A DNA stretch of 64,000 nucleotides from Marivita geojedonensis (GCF_002115805.1 NZ_JFKC01000010.1:1-64000), one strand, 5' to 3'; counted from the stretch's first letter, positions 25,670-34,243 are shown. The notes: generated from the sequence alone by a model not told the origin. Program-made: numbers and translations.

Positions 25670-26959
25670 ATGCTGGTCTGGTTTCTTCCGCTTTTCCTTG
25701 TCTTCCTGATGATCGGCCTGCCGGTCTTTTTCGGCATGCTTGCCGCACCCGGCATCCTGCTCTGGCTCAATGGTCAGGAACGCGATCTGATCCTGCTCTA
25801 CCGCAACGTCTACAACGGAATGGCATCCTTCCCGCTGATGGCGATCCCGTTCTTCATGCTGGCGGGCGAGCTGATGAACCGGGGTGGCATCACCATGCGT
25901 CTGGTGGAATTCAGCCAGGCGATGATGGGTCATTTCCGGGGCGGTCTGGCACATGTGAACGTTCTGTCGTCGATGCTCTTTGCCGGGCTGTCGGGCTCTG
26001 CCGTGGCGGACACGTCGGCGTTGGGATCAATGCTGATCCCGGCGATGGAGAAAGAGGGCTACACCCGCAAATTCGCCGCCGCCATCACAGCCGCGAGTTC
26101 GGTGATCGGCCCGATTATCCCGCCGTCCGGCATCATGATCATCTATGCCTATGTCATGGGCGAAAGCGTCGCCGCCCTGTTCCTTGCGGGCATCGTGCCG
26201 GGCATCCTCGTGGGTGTGGGCCTGATGATCATGGTCAAGTTCATGGCCGACAAATACGACTTCCCGGCGTCCCGTCAGAAAGCAACATGGGGAGAGCGGG
26301 GCGATGCCTCGCTCAAGGCGTTCTTCCCGCTGATGACGCCGGTCATCATCCTGGGCGGCATCCTCGCGGGCGTCTTCACACCGACCGAAGCGGCCGCGGT
26401 GGCGGTGGCCTACGCGATCATCATCGGGATGTTCGTCCTGCGCACGCTGACCCTGAAAGACCTGCCCGACGTGCTGATGCGGGCGGCCATGACTTCGGCG
26501 GTGGTGCTGCTTCTGGTCGGGGCTGCGATGGCGTTCAAGACGGTGGTGTCGCTGTCGCACGCGCCGGAGATCCTTGCCGAGTTCATCCTCGGGCTGAGCC
26601 AGAACCCGCTGGTTCTGCTGTTCCTAATCAACCTTCTGCTGTTCATCGTTGGCATGTTCCTCGATGCGGGTCCGGCAATCATCATTCTGGGGCCGATCCT
26701 CGGACCGATCTTCGTCGATCTCGGCATCGACCCGATCCATTTCGCGATCATCATGTCGGTGAACCTGACCGTGGGTCTGGCCACACCGCCGATGGGGCTG
26801 GTTCTGTTCGTGGCTTCTTCGGTCTCGGGAGAACGGGTCGAGACCATTTCGAAGGCCATCCTGCCCTTCCTCGCCGTGGAGATCCTTGTGATCTTCCTCA
26901 TCACCTTCATTCCGGAAATCTCAATGACCATTCCGCGCCTCACGGGGTTTGCGGACTGA
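25670..26959 (+). CDS. TRAP transporter large permease (DctM-type)
   Basis: A 429-residue inner-membrane protein with about twelve hydrophobic segments. The DctM features include GLPVFFGMLAAPG, FAGLSGSAVADTSALGSMLIPAM, AAITAASSVIGPIIPPSG and GVFTPTEAAAVAVAYA. The ATG at 25670 lies 5 bases after the small-permease stop; the longer frame from 25502 overlaps that gene and is not needed. Confidence 0.95.
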   Translation: MLVWFLPLFLVFLMIGLPVFFGMLAAPGILLWLNGQERDLILLYRNVYNGMASFPLMAIPFFMLAGELMNRGGITMRLVEFSQAMMGHFRGGLAHVNVLSSMLFAGLSGSAVADTSALGSMLIPAMEKEGYTRKFAAAITAASSVIGPIIPPSGIMIIYAYVMGESVAALFLAGIVPGILVGVGLMIMVKFMADKYDFPASRQKATWGERGDASLKAFFPLMTPVIILGGILAGVFTPTEAAAVAVAYAIIIGMFVLRTLTLKDLPDVLMRAAMTSAVVLLLVGAAMAFKTVVSLSHAPEILAEFILGLSQNPLVLLFLINLLLFIVGMFLDAGPAIIILGPILGPIFVDLGIDPIHFAIIMSVNLTVGLATPPMGLVLFVASSVSGERVETISKAILPFLAVEILVIFLITFIPEISMTIPRLTGFAD

Positions 26960-27016
26960 CATCTGCGGGTCACACGACCCGTGTAACCGACCAAAGAAAG
27001 CTACAGGGAGATACCA

Positions 27017-28075
27017 ATGCTCAAAGGTCTAACCAAAGCGGCGCTCACAGCCGCATTGCTCGCCGGCAGCGCGATGACGGCGGCGGCGCAGGATTTCACC
27101 ATCCGCGCGACCGCGAACTCCAACGAAAACGACGAAGACTATGACGGCCTCGTGGTCTTCAAGAACCATGTCGAGAACGCCTCGAACGGCCGCATCGCGG
27201 TGGAACTGTTCATCGGCACGCAGCTCTGCTCGGGCGGCGCGGAATGTCTTCAGGGTGTGGCCGATGGTTCCATCGACGTGTTTGTGACCACCTCGGGCGG
27301 CGCAGCGGGCATTTTCCCGTACGTTCAGGTGCTGGACCTGCCCTACCTGATGTCGGATGACCGTGTGGCGGAACATGTGCTGTCGGGCGATTTCACCCGC
27401 ACCATGCGAAACATGGCGCTTGAGGACAGCGGCGACACGATCCGCATCATGACCATCGGCAACACCGGCGGCTGGCGCAACTTCGCCAACACCAAGCGCC
27501 GCGTGACCCAGCCCTCCGACCTCGAAGGTCTGAAGATCCGCACCGTGGTTGCGGACCTGCCGCAGGAAGTCGTGAAGGCGATGGGCGCGGCCCCGACGCC
27601 GATCAGCTGGCCGGAACTCTTCACCTCGTTCCAGACCGGTGTGGTCGACGGTTCCAAGAACGGCATCACCGACATCATGGGCATGAAGTTCCCGGATGCG
27701 GGCCTGAAATACGTCACGCTTGACGGTCACGCCTACATGGGCGCGATCTGGGTGATGAACAACGCCAAGTTCATGGGCATGCCCGAAGACATGCGCCGCG
27801 TGGTGGTCGATGGCTTTGCCGCGCTCCAGCAGGCGACATTCGCCTCGCCCAAGCGCAAGTCGATCCAGGCGTACCAGGATTTCGTCGCCGGTGGCGGTGA
27901 TCTCTACGTGCCGACACCCGAGGAAAAGGCCGCGTTCCGCGATGCGGCGGCCCCTGTTTTCGCGTGGTTCCAGGAGAACGTGGACGGTGGTCCGGAAATC
28001 TTTGAAGCACTGACAAAAGCGGTGGAAGAGGCCGAAGCCGATCTGGCGGCAGAGTACGAAGCCGACCTGAACTGA
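27017..28075 (+). CDS. TRAP transporter periplasmic substrate-binding protein (DctP-type)
   Basis: A 352-residue secreted binding protein. The signal peptide MLKGLTKAALTAALLAGSAMTAAAQ is cleaved near residue 24. The family core includes FVTTSGGAAGIFPYVQVLDLPYL, LKIRTVVADLPQEVVKAMGAAPTPISWPELFTSFQTGVVDG (with the carboxylate-binding arginine in KIR) and YVTLDGHAYMGAIWVMN. AGGGAG precedes the ATG. A strong terminator follows the stop, ending the island operon. Confidence 0.95.
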   Translation: MLKGLTKAALTAALLAGSAMTAAAQDFTIRATANSNENDEDYDGLVVFKNHVENASNGRIAVELFIGTQLCSGGAECLQGVADGSIDVFVTTSGGAAGIFPYVQVLDLPYLMSDDRVAEHVLSGDFTRTMRNMALEDSGDTIRIMTIGNTGGWRNFANTKRRVTQPSDLEGLKIRTVVADLPQEVVKAMGAAPTPISWPELFTSFQTGVVDGSKNGITDIMGMKFPDAGLKYVTLDGHAYMGAIWVMNNAKFMGMPEDMRRVVVDGFAALQQATFASPKRKSIQAYQDFVAGGGDLYVPTPEEKAAFRDAAAPVFAWFQENVDGGPEIFEALTKAVEEAEADLAAEYEADLN

Positions 28076-28100
28076 TCGCGGATCATACCCGTGTCAGCGG

Positions 28101-28130
28101 CCCCGGAGGACACTCCGGGGTCGTTTTTGT
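28101..28130 (+). terminator. Rho-independent terminator of the TRAP operon
   Basis: CCCCGGAG, the loop GACA and CTCCGGGG form a perfect 8-bp stem, followed by TCGTTTTTGT. It lies 25 bases after the binding-protein stop codon. Confidence 0.9.
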
Positions 28131-28430
28131 CTGAGGGCCGGGTCATGGCCCAACCTGTCTGAATTCGGAGAAGAAGCGGCGCCGCCCCAATGGGCCTGAC
28201 GGTTCTCTCAACTGCCGGGGTCGCCCCCGTGACCTGTACCCCTTGGGGCCTTCTGAAACCGGTTTCTCATGGTCGCCCCTGTCGGGGATCAAGAGAGCGT
28301 CAGTTCGTGGTGTCGCGGCATGGGAGTGACCCTTCCCGCTCGATGCGCATCGTGGGCGGGGGTATGGGGGAGAGGTGGTTAACGGGGCGGAAATTGGGCG
28401 TGCGGACACCCTCGTTGTACCTTCTCGAAC
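28131..28430. other. 300-bp gene-free stretch after the TRAP operon
   Basis: No protein gene is supported. A closed set of inverted repeats at 28196-28303 suggests a structured RNA or a mobile remnant (see separate entry). The stretch is bounded by the operon terminator and by the stop codon of the lysozyme-like gene. Confidence 0.5.
28196..28303. ncRNA. Candidate structured RNA
   Basis: CTGACG (28196-28201) pairs with CGTCAG (28298-28303), and CTCTC (28205-28209) pairs with GAGAG (28293-28297), giving an 11-bp closing helix with a three-base bulge. Inside are three further self-complementary units: CGGGG-TCGC-CCCCG (28216-28229), GAAACCGGTTTC (28255-28266) and CCCC-TGTC-GGGG (28276-28287). 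No known RNA family was recognised, and the strand is unknown. Confidence 0.3.
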
Positions 28431-29354
28431 TCAGGCAATCATCCTCATCGCTCCCTCCAGAAAACGTTCATTTCGCCAAGCCACTCTAACCTGATAAGCA
28501 GGCGTTCCTCGACCCTTCCATCCTTCTACAAACAGTGCGTGAGCTCCGATCGGATCAAAAGTAGGTCTGTCAGGATCAAGTAATTTCCACATCTTATTCA
28601 CCAAGGATGTAGTGCCCCAAGGATTGCGCTTGGCCGGATTCCAGCGGGTATCAATCAGTGCCATCTGAATCCAGGTGTGTAATTGTCGTGCGTATGGATA
28701 TTTGCGACACATTCCTTTGGCAAAGTACGCGATCTGTTTACGCGCAAGTGCTTCGGCGGAACTTTTGGAAATTCGCAAACGAGCGATATTTGCACTGGCC
28801 CTCGCGCCAACCTTGCCATCCCGCACGCGCTTCCAATCTGAAAATACAGACTCTTCGGACGCAATACTGCCATCACTTTCTAGAAATTTGACCCGCCACG
28901 TATTCAGCAATTCGCGACATTGTGAGCGACCAAAGTTGTCTCTCTGTGAGAGAGTTCCGTCCATGTCTACCAAACTGCCAATTCCAATGGTCACAAGGTC
29001 TTTGTTATCACAGTAAAAATGCGTAATGACACCCTCCCTCTGTTTGAGGTGAGGAAAAAATTCTGCCATTGCTGCCCCATCATTTATCAGGTCTAGCCCA
29101 GTGCTTCGCGGAACGTCTACTGGTACAGAGTCTTGAACTGGTCGTGACGGCATATCTGGCGCCATTGAAGATGCTTGTGCCCAAAGCGCGGCGGATGCAT
29201 CGTTGTTCAATGCCATCCAAGTGCGGCCTCCAGGATCAACACGGCTGTCAGCCTTACGGAATTTGCAAACCTTGGTCTGAAAATCTGATATCGCGCCCAT
29301 TGTTTTTGGTCCATTTCGACCATCAATGGCAAGTTTAAGCCTGTTGATCGGCAT
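28431..29354 (-). CDS. T4-lysozyme-like muramidase with split N-terminal peptidoglycan-binding domain
   Basis: The intact frame gives 307 residues. Residues 1-50 hold most of a peptidoglycan-binding domain (AIDGRNGPKTMGAISDFQTKV...DPGGRTWMALN). Residues 104-126 contain E107, D116 and T122 with the same 9- and 6-residue spacing as E11, D20 and T26 of phage T4 lysozyme, with YCDNKDLVTIGIG matching YKDTEGYYTIGIG. There is no signal peptide. The gene is AT-richer than its neighbours, suggesting transfer. The first 27 codons appear to be cut off by an in-frame TAG (see next entry), so the product may be truncated or absent. It may derive from a phage endolysin or a secreted cell-wall toxin. Confidence 0.65.
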   Translation of the reverse strand: MPINRLKLAIDGRNGPKTMGAISDFQTKVCKFRKADSRVDPGGRTWMALNNDASAALWAQASSMAPDMPSRPVQDSVPVDVPRSTGLDLINDGAAMAEFFPHLKQREGVITHFYCDNKDLVTIGIGSLVDMDGTLSQRDNFGRSQCRELLNTWRVKFLESDGSIASEESVFSDWKRVRDGKVGARASANIARLRISKSSAEALARKQIAYFAKGMCRKYPYARQLHTWIQMALIDTRWNPAKRNPWGTTSLVNKMWKLLDPDRPTFDPIGAHALFVEGWKGRGTPAYQVRVAWRNERFLEGAMRMIA

Positions 29355-29456
29355 TAGTGAGTTCAGAAGCGACTAGACCGTCTCTACATCTTCTTTCCGG
29401 TTATTTCCCTCACGTCCAACGCTGCCAGTGAGCATCGCACCATTTGAATTAATCAT
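29355..29456 (-). other. 5' remnant of the lysozyme-like gene with in-frame amber codon
   Basis: From the ATG at 29456, which has GAGGA 8 bases upstream, the frame reads SVGREGNNRKEDVETV, then TAG at 29373-29375, then SLLNSLM into the gene at 29354. Peptidoglycan-binding domains normally read DV..VQ.LLN, so the stop replaces the conserved glutamine and one change (CAG to TAG) explains it. Confidence 0.7.
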
Positions 29457-29678
29457 TACCCGGATCCTCAGCTAAAAACTCTCAATCTTCAAATAATAGC
29501 TTAGACCAATCCTGCCCAATGTATCGTATAGCCTCAATCAGACTGCTCTAACACGAAACCTAATTATTTTTTCGCAAACGAAGAGGAAAAATGAACATTT
29601 GAAGCAACACTCCAAATCTTGTGAAGACGCACCCGCCACACTCCTGCCACTTGCCCCTGCTAGAGTAATCCGCAACAC

Positions 29679-30155
29679 TCACCGAAACGGGTAGAGCCAG
29701 ACCCTGTAGTCATCCACGAGTTCCTGCGCATGTTCGATCTGTTCCGGCGTCATCTTCTTGACCACCTCCTCGACCGAAATGGCCGCATCGGGGTCTCCGC
29801 CGATGGTGCTGAGCTGGTACCACAGGAACGCGCGCACCAGATCCGGGGCGGGCAGGCCAAGACCGGTTTCGTAGTACCAGCCGATGCCCGACTGCGCGCC
29901 GGGATGTCCCTTAAGCGACGCGCGCAGGTACCAGTCGAAGGCGCGGACATAGTCCTGCTCGACTCCCAGCCCCAGCGCGTACATGACGCCGATCAGTTCT
30001 TCGGCCTCGGCATTGCCCGACCGCGCGGCGGGCCAGAGCGCATCATAGGCCTCGTCAAAGCGGCCCTCTTCCATCAGGTCGCGCGCGTCCTCGATATCGG
30101 CCAGCGCAGGCGTGGCCATCAGGCTCATAGCAAGGGTCCATCCGGTCCAGTTCAT
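29679..30155 (-). CDS. Secreted Sel1-repeat protein
   Basis: A 158-residue exported protein. The signal peptide MNWTGWTLAMSLMATPALA is followed by Sel1/TPR-like repeats (AEAEELIGVMYALGLGVEQDYVRAFDWYLRASLKGHPGAQSGIGWYYETGLGLPAPDLVRAFLWYQLS). Such proteins usually act as periplasmic scaffolds. The start ATG at 30155 lies only about 7 bases from the plus-strand reading frame of the di-heme peroxidase, so the two genes are divergent with no promoter room. The much longer minus frame to 31301 is only an antisense shadow of that gene. Confidence 0.82.
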   Translation of the reverse strand: MNWTGWTLAMSLMATPALADIEDARDLMEEGRFDEAYDALWPAARSGNAEAEELIGVMYALGLGVEQDYVRAFDWYLRASLKGHPGAQSGIGWYYETGLGLPAPDLVRAFLWYQLSTIGGDPDAAISVEEVVKKMTPEQIEHAQELVDDYRVWLYPFR

Positions 30156-30161
30156 CTTGGT

Positions 30162-31451
30162 CTGCTCGTCTTTCTGTCTCTTGGCGCAGCACCCCTGGTG
30201 GCGCAGCCCATCACGGCGGAGGATTTTATCGCCTTCGACGCGGATCAGGCACGGCTGGGTCAGCTCCTGTTCTACGACAAGGTTCTGAGTGGCAACAAGA
30301 ACATCTCCTGCGGCACATGTCACCACCACGACCTTGGCGGCAGCGACGGGTTGTCGCTGGGCATTGGTGAAGGCGGTGTCGGGCTGGGTCCAAAGCGCCT
30401 GCCCGGCGACGGGGCGGACCGTATCCGCAAGCGCATCCCGCGCAACGCGCCGGCGCTGTGGAACCTCGGGCACAGGGATGTGCGGGTGCTGTTCCATGAC
30501 GGACGGCTCGAGATTTCGGACATCTACGGCAATGGCTATGACAGCCCGGCCGAGGAATGGCTGCCGCAGGGGCTTGAGACGATCCTCGCCGCGCAGGCGC
30601 TGTTCCCGATGACCGCGCAGTTCGAGATGGCCGGAAACACCGGCGAGAACGAGATCATCGGCGCGGTGACCGACCGGATTGACCTTGGCTGGCCGATCCT
30701 GGCCAAGCGGCTGCGGACGATCCCGGAATACGGCCAGATGTTTGTCGAGGCGTTTGACCATATCGACCGTCCCGAGGACGTGAGCATAGTCGAGATCGGC
30801 AACGCTTTGGCCGCGTTCATCGGCACCGAATGGGCCAATTTCGACAGCCCCTATGATGCGTTCCTGACCGATGGAACACCGCTGCCCGAGGATGCGGAGC
30901 GTGGGCGGCGGCTCTTTTTTGGCGAGGCGCGCTGCGCGCAGTGCCACAACGGTCCGCTGCTGACGGATCAGGACTTCCACGCGATGGCCCTGCCCCCGTT
31001 CGGCCCCGGCCGCACCCGCCGCTGGGACCCGATCCCGCGTGATGTGGGGCGCATGGGCGCGACGGATGACCTCGAGGACGCCTATCGCTTCCGGACGCCA
31101 CCGCTGCGCAACGTGGCCCTGACCGCGCCCTACGGGCATAACGGCGCATATGCGAGCCTGCGCGACATGGTGCGCCATATGGCGAACCCTGCCTCCATGC
31201 GTGCCGACTGGACACCCGCGCGGGCAACGCTGCCCGAGGTGCCATGGCTGCAGGAGATCGATTTCGTGATCCAGTCCGACAGGCTCGAGATGGAGCGCCA
31301 TGCCGCCACCGTCGATGTGCGGCCCGTGTCCCTGAGTGATGCGGATGTCGATGACATCGTAGCGTTTCTGGAGAGCCTGACCGGCGCGACCGCGCTGAAC
31401 AGACCTCTGGGGCGGCCGGATCGCGTGCCAAGCGGGTTACCGGTGGATTGA
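30162..31451 (+). CDS. Di-heme cytochrome c peroxidase / MauG-family protein
   Basis: A periplasmic di-heme protein of about 429 residues. The two c-type heme sites are CGTCHHH near the N-terminus and CAQCHNG in the second half, with conserved PALWNLGHRDVRVLFHDGR and YRFRTPPLRNVALTAPYGHNGAY. The N-terminus looks like a signal peptide (LLVFLSLGAAPLVAQP). No ATG, GTG or TTG exists in frame near it: the frame stays open far upstream antisense to the Sel1 gene. The start at 30162 (CTG) is only a placeholder. The electron donor is unknown. Confidence 0.8.
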   Translation: MLVFLSLGAAPLVAQPITAEDFIAFDADQARLGQLLFYDKVLSGNKNISCGTCHHHDLGGSDGLSLGIGEGGVGLGPKRLPGDGADRIRKRIPRNAPALWNLGHRDVRVLFHDGRLEISDIYGNGYDSPAEEWLPQGLETILAAQALFPMTAQFEMAGNTGENEIIGAVTDRIDLGWPILAKRLRTIPEYGQMFVEAFDHIDRPEDVSIVEIGNALAAFIGTEWANFDSPYDAFLTDGTPLPEDAERGRRLFFGEARCAQCHNGPLLTDQDFHAMALPPFGPGRTRRWDPIPRDVGRMGATDDLEDAYRFRTPPLRNVALTAPYGHNGAYASLRDMVRHMANPASMRADWTPARATLPEVPWLQEIDFVIQSDRLEMERHAATVDVRPVSLSDADVDDIVAFLESLTGATALNRPLGRPDRVPSGLPVD

Positions 31452-31505
31452 CCGGGAGGCAAGTCACTCCGTAATCTGGTGCCGAACCGGGACGGGAGTG
31501 CGACC

Positions 31506-31871
31506 ATGCGTGTTCACCTGCTCTACGCGGACGAGGCCGGCGAAAGCCACTGGAGCGATCTGACGGTGTCCCTTCAGGAACGGAGTTTCGCACCCCCCGC
31601 CAAAGCCATCGAAATCTCGGAGCCGGAGGCCGCGACCCACAGTCTGTTCCTGCGGCTGCGGGCAGGCTGGGATGAACCGATCCACCCGACGCCGGTGCGC
31701 CAGACGCTGATCTGCCTGCGGGGAGAGGTCGAGGTCACGGCAAGCGACGGGGAAAAACGGCGGATCGGACCAGGCGATGTATGGCGTATGGAGGACCGGC
31801 ACGGAAAGGGCCACCACACGCGTGTGACCAGCGCCGAGGACTTCGACTGCGTGATCGTTCAGTACGACTGA
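31506..31871 (+). CDS. Small cupin-domain protein
   Basis: A 121-residue single-domain beta-barrel protein. The cupin character is visible in QTLICLRGEVEVTASDGEKRRIGPGDVWRMEDRHGKGHHTRV. The usual HxH metal motif in the first half is replaced by HPTPVRQT, so metal binding is uncertain. The start at 31506 is chosen because GGGAG lies 7 bases ahead; an ATG nine codons earlier is less likely. Function unknown. Confidence 0.75.
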   Translation: MRVHLLYADEAGESHWSDLTVSLQERSFAPPAKAIEISEPEAATHSLFLRLRAGWDEPIHPTPVRQTLICLRGEVEVTASDGEKRRIGPGDVWRMEDRHGKGHHTRVTSAEDFDCVIVQYD

Positions 31872-31889
31872 TCCGACGCGCGCGGCCTG

Positions 31890-32348
31890 TCAGGACGCCT
31901 TGAGAAACTCGCGGATCACCGGTTGTTTGGACGGCTTCTTGGCCAGAGTGCGGAGCAGGTCCGCCAGCTTGGGTTCGCTCACCCGCTTGGCCGCGCTTTT
32001 GGCGCTGAACCATTTGCGTTTGCGTTCCTTCCGCTCTTTCCAGTTGCTTTTGAGCTTTTCGACCACCATCGGGTACACGTCCACTTCGCAGATCATGGAC
32101 ACGCCTTTGCCCAGCTTCTTGCGATAGGTGTACTGACCGACCACTTCGTGACCGATATAGCCAACCGCGCCCGCCTCTTCGAGCGCCTCGATTTCGGCGG
32201 CTGTCCAGGGTTTTTTCCCGTCCATCGTCCAGCCCTTAGGCATGATCCAGCGTCCGGTGTCCCGCGAGGTGACCATCAGCACCTGAAAGGTGCCGTCCTT
32301 TTTCCACCGCATTGGAAGCGCGGCGATCTGTTTCCCGATTTTGGCCAT
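31890..32348 (-). CDS. Nudix hydrolase family protein
   Basis: A 152-residue protein with the Nudix fold pattern: RWIMPKGWTMDGKKPWTAAEIEALEEAGAVGYIG. The catalytic EExG part is present (LEEAGA), but the first glutamate of the Nudix box (G-x5-E) is lysine and the arginine before EA is isoleucine. This is a form I associate with diphosphoinositol-polyphosphate-type or atypical members. The C-terminal third is rich in lysine and arginine (KSNWKERKERKRKWF). It is downstream of and convergent with the cupin gene. Confidence 0.82.
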   Translation of the reverse strand: MAKIGKQIAALPMRWKKDGTFQVLMVTSRDTGRWIMPKGWTMDGKKPWTAAEIEALEEAGAVGYIGHEVVGQYTYRKKLGKGVSMICEVDVYPMVVEKLKSNWKERKERKRKWFSAKSAAKRVSEPKLADLLRTLAKKPSKQPVIREFLKAS

Positions 32349-32362
32349 AAGTGTTTTTACAA

Positions 32363-32393
32363 ATTATAGTTTTTCTTGCTGCTGTAATCACAA
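32363..32393 (-). promoter_or_regulatory. Possible sigma-70 promoter of the Nudix gene
   Basis: On the minus strand TATAAT (32363-32368) lies 14 bases before the Nudix ATG, with TTGTGA (32388-32393) 19 bases further up. The -10 is perfect but the spacer is long. The surrounding 32349-32445 is the most AT-rich part of this area. Confidence 0.4.
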
Positions 32394-32445
32394 CATAGGT
32401 CAATAATGTATATTCTGCAAATTTCGGAACTGTGACAGCGGTAAA

Positions 32446-33057
32446 TCACAGTCCAGAAACCCGTTTCAGGTGGTCCAGAACCTCGTCCACCCCCTGATCG
32501 TGGCGGATGGCAGCAAAGACAAAGGGACGGCCTTCGCGCATCTTGGTGGCGTCGCGGTCCATCACCTCGAGCGAGGCGCCGACATGCGGCGCGAGGTCGG
32601 TCTTGTTGATCACCAGAATGTCCGACCGGGTCAGCGCGGGGCCGCCCTTGCGGGGGATTTCCTCACCCGCCGCCACGTCGATCACATAAAGCGTCACGTC
32701 CGCCAATTCCGGGCTGAAGGTGGCCGACAGGTTGTCGCCACCGCTTTCGATCAGCACAACTTCGACATCGGGATGACGTTTGACCATCTCGGCCACCGCA
32801 GCAAGGTTGATCGACGCGTCCTCGCGGATGGCGGTGTGCGGGCAGCCGCCGGTTTCCACGCCGATCACCCGGTCCTGCGGCAGGATCTGCATCCGCATCA
32901 GCGCTTCGGCGTCTTCCTGCGTGTAGATGTCATTTGTGATCACACCCACCGAATGGGTGTCCTTGAGCCGCTTCGCCAGCGCCGCGGTGAGCGAGGTTTT
33001 CCCCGCACCCACCGGGCCACCGATGCCGACACGAAGGGGTCCGTTGCGGGTGCTCAT
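32446..33057 (-). CDS. ureG: Urease accessory GTPase UreG
   Basis: A 203-residue SIMIBI GTPase that powers nickel delivery to urease. The P-loop is GPVGAGKT (14-21), with [18 protein letters not shown] containing the Cys-Pro-His nickel motif, [17 protein letters not shown] and NKTDL. The gene overlaps ureF by four bases. It is the last gene of the urease operon; a short inverted repeat ACTGTGA...TCACAGT overlaps its stop and could help end the transcript. Confidence 0.97.
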   Translation of the reverse strand: MSTRNGPLRVGIGGPVGAGKTSLTAALAKRLKDTHSVGVITNDIYTQEDAEALMRMQILPQDRVIGVETGGCPHTAIREDASINLAAVAEMVKRHPDVEVVLIESGGDNLSATFSPELADVTLYVIDVAAGEEIPRKGGPALTRSDILVINKTDLAPHVGASLEVMDRDATKMREGRPFVFAAIRHDQGVDEVLDHLKRVSGL

Positions 33058-33704
33058 GTGCGGAAAATCCTTGGGCTGAGGGTTTCGTGACGCATCGCTG
33101 CGATATCGGCAGCAAAGCTCTGGCTGGTCAGATCGTCAAGCGTCCGGGTTTCGGTCTGCGCGGCGATCTCGGAACAGAGCGGCGACAGGGCCGCGACGAT
33201 CCTTTGCGCTTCGGTCTGGCCCAGCGCCATCAGGCGCTGACAGGCGGCGACCACGGCCGCAACCCAGGCGTGCAGGTACATTTGCACCGCCATCGTCAGG
33301 GGCAGGTCGAGGTGTCTGATCCCGACGCCCAGCGCCACCGGGTAGGTGAGGTTCGTCACGTCGATGCCCCAGTTTGCGCGCAGCTGGTCGCAGAAGGCGG
33401 CACCCTGCGCGTCGATCTCCAAAAGGCGCTCACGGCTGGGACAGAAGGCGCGCGCAGTCTGGTCCACCTCCAATGGGTCCATTCCACTGGCCGCCGCACG
33501 GATGAGGATCGCATCGCTCATGCCATTGCCCTCGCGCAGCATGTCGGACAGCCAGTCTTCGACCGTTGCGGGTGTCACCACCTTGTCGGCAATCGCCTGC
33601 TCCAGCCCGCTGGAATAGGCGAAGGCCCCGATGGGAAAGCCCGGCGACAGCCATTGCGCCAGCGTCAGGATCGGGTCAGTGGGCGTGCGAATGGGTCCGT
33701 CCAT
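33054..33704 (-). CDS. ureF: Urease accessory protein UreF
   Basis: A 216-residue all-helical chaperone that bridges UreD-urease and UreG. The N-terminal [24 protein letters not shown] is the family hallmark, and the C-terminal LSPRIFRT tail is also typical. It overlaps ureE by 29 bases at its start and ureG by four at its end, showing tight coupling. Confidence 0.96.
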   Translation of the reverse strand: MDGPIRTPTDPILTLAQWLSPGFPIGAFAYSSGLEQAIADKVVTPATVEDWLSDMLREGNGMSDAILIRAAASGMDPLEVDQTARAFCPSRERLLEIDAQGAAFCDQLRANWGIDVTNLTYPVALGVGIRHLDLPLTMAVQMYLHAWVAAVVAACQRLMALGQTEAQRIVAALSPLCSEIAAQTETRTLDDLTSQSFAADIAAMRHETLSPRIFRT

Positions 33705-34116
33705 GACCGTAGGCTCCTCCTTCCGGGGTAAAGGGTTCGACGCGCTCTGTCACCGTCGCACCCAGCTTTCCCAGCATGTCGCGGATGACATGATCGGGCT
33801 GGATCAGCAGGCGCGTGGCCTCGACCTGACAGGGCGTGTGGCGGTTGCCGATGTGCCACGCCAGACGGACAAGATTGTCGCCGGTGATCTCGAGAAGCGG
33901 TTCGGGGGCGGCGACGATTTCGATCTCGCGCCCGTCTTCAAGCTTGAGCGCGCCGCCGTGGTCGAGCGAGGTGGTCTGTTCGAGATCGAGCAGAAACTCC
34001 AGCCCGCCATCGGTGGTCAGCACACGCCGCCGCAGGAACCGCGCCTCGTAGCTGAGCGAGATACGGTCAGCGGGCGTGCCGTGAGTGTGGGTGTGATAGG
34101 TTGAGGCTGTGAGCAT
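33676..34116 (-). CDS. ureE: Urease nickel metallochaperone UreE
   Basis: A 146-residue nickel chaperone. It has histidine-rich ends (STYHTHTHGT at the start and [10 protein letters not shown] at the end) and the conserved central GNRHTPCQVE. AAGGA precedes the ATG at 34116. The 127-bp gap to ureC carries a GC-rich inverted repeat (AGCCCCC at 34163-34169 with GGGGGCT at 34186-34192) that may lower read-through or stabilise the mRNA. The longer frame to 34311 overlaps ureC and has no family resemblance. Confidence 0.95.
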   Translation of the reverse strand: MLTASTYHTHTHGTPADRISLSYEARFLRRRVLTTDGGLEFLLDLEQTTSLDHGGALKLEDGREIEIVAAPEPLLEITGDNLVRLAWHIGNRHTPCQVEATRLLIQPDHVIRDMLGKLGATVTERVEPFTPEGGAYGHGRTHSHAH

Positions 34117-34243
34117 GTGGTTGGTCCTTATGAGGTCAGCGCCCAGCACGGCGAAGCCGGGCAGCCCCCGACCGCCCCCATGGGCGGGGGCTTCACCCCC
34201 ACCCGCGGTCGGTCGCTGCCCTCGGTTCGTGTGGCGATTGTCA

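Noticed and set aside
28143-28409. 88-residue minus-strand frame in the gene-free stretch
   Set aside because: No ribosome site, proline/arginine-rich, and overlaps the inverted repeats.
29679-31301. 540-residue minus frame as one long gene
   Set aside because: Only the last 158 residues are protein-like (Sel1 protein); the first part is antisense to the di-heme peroxidase, which has two CxxCH motifs.
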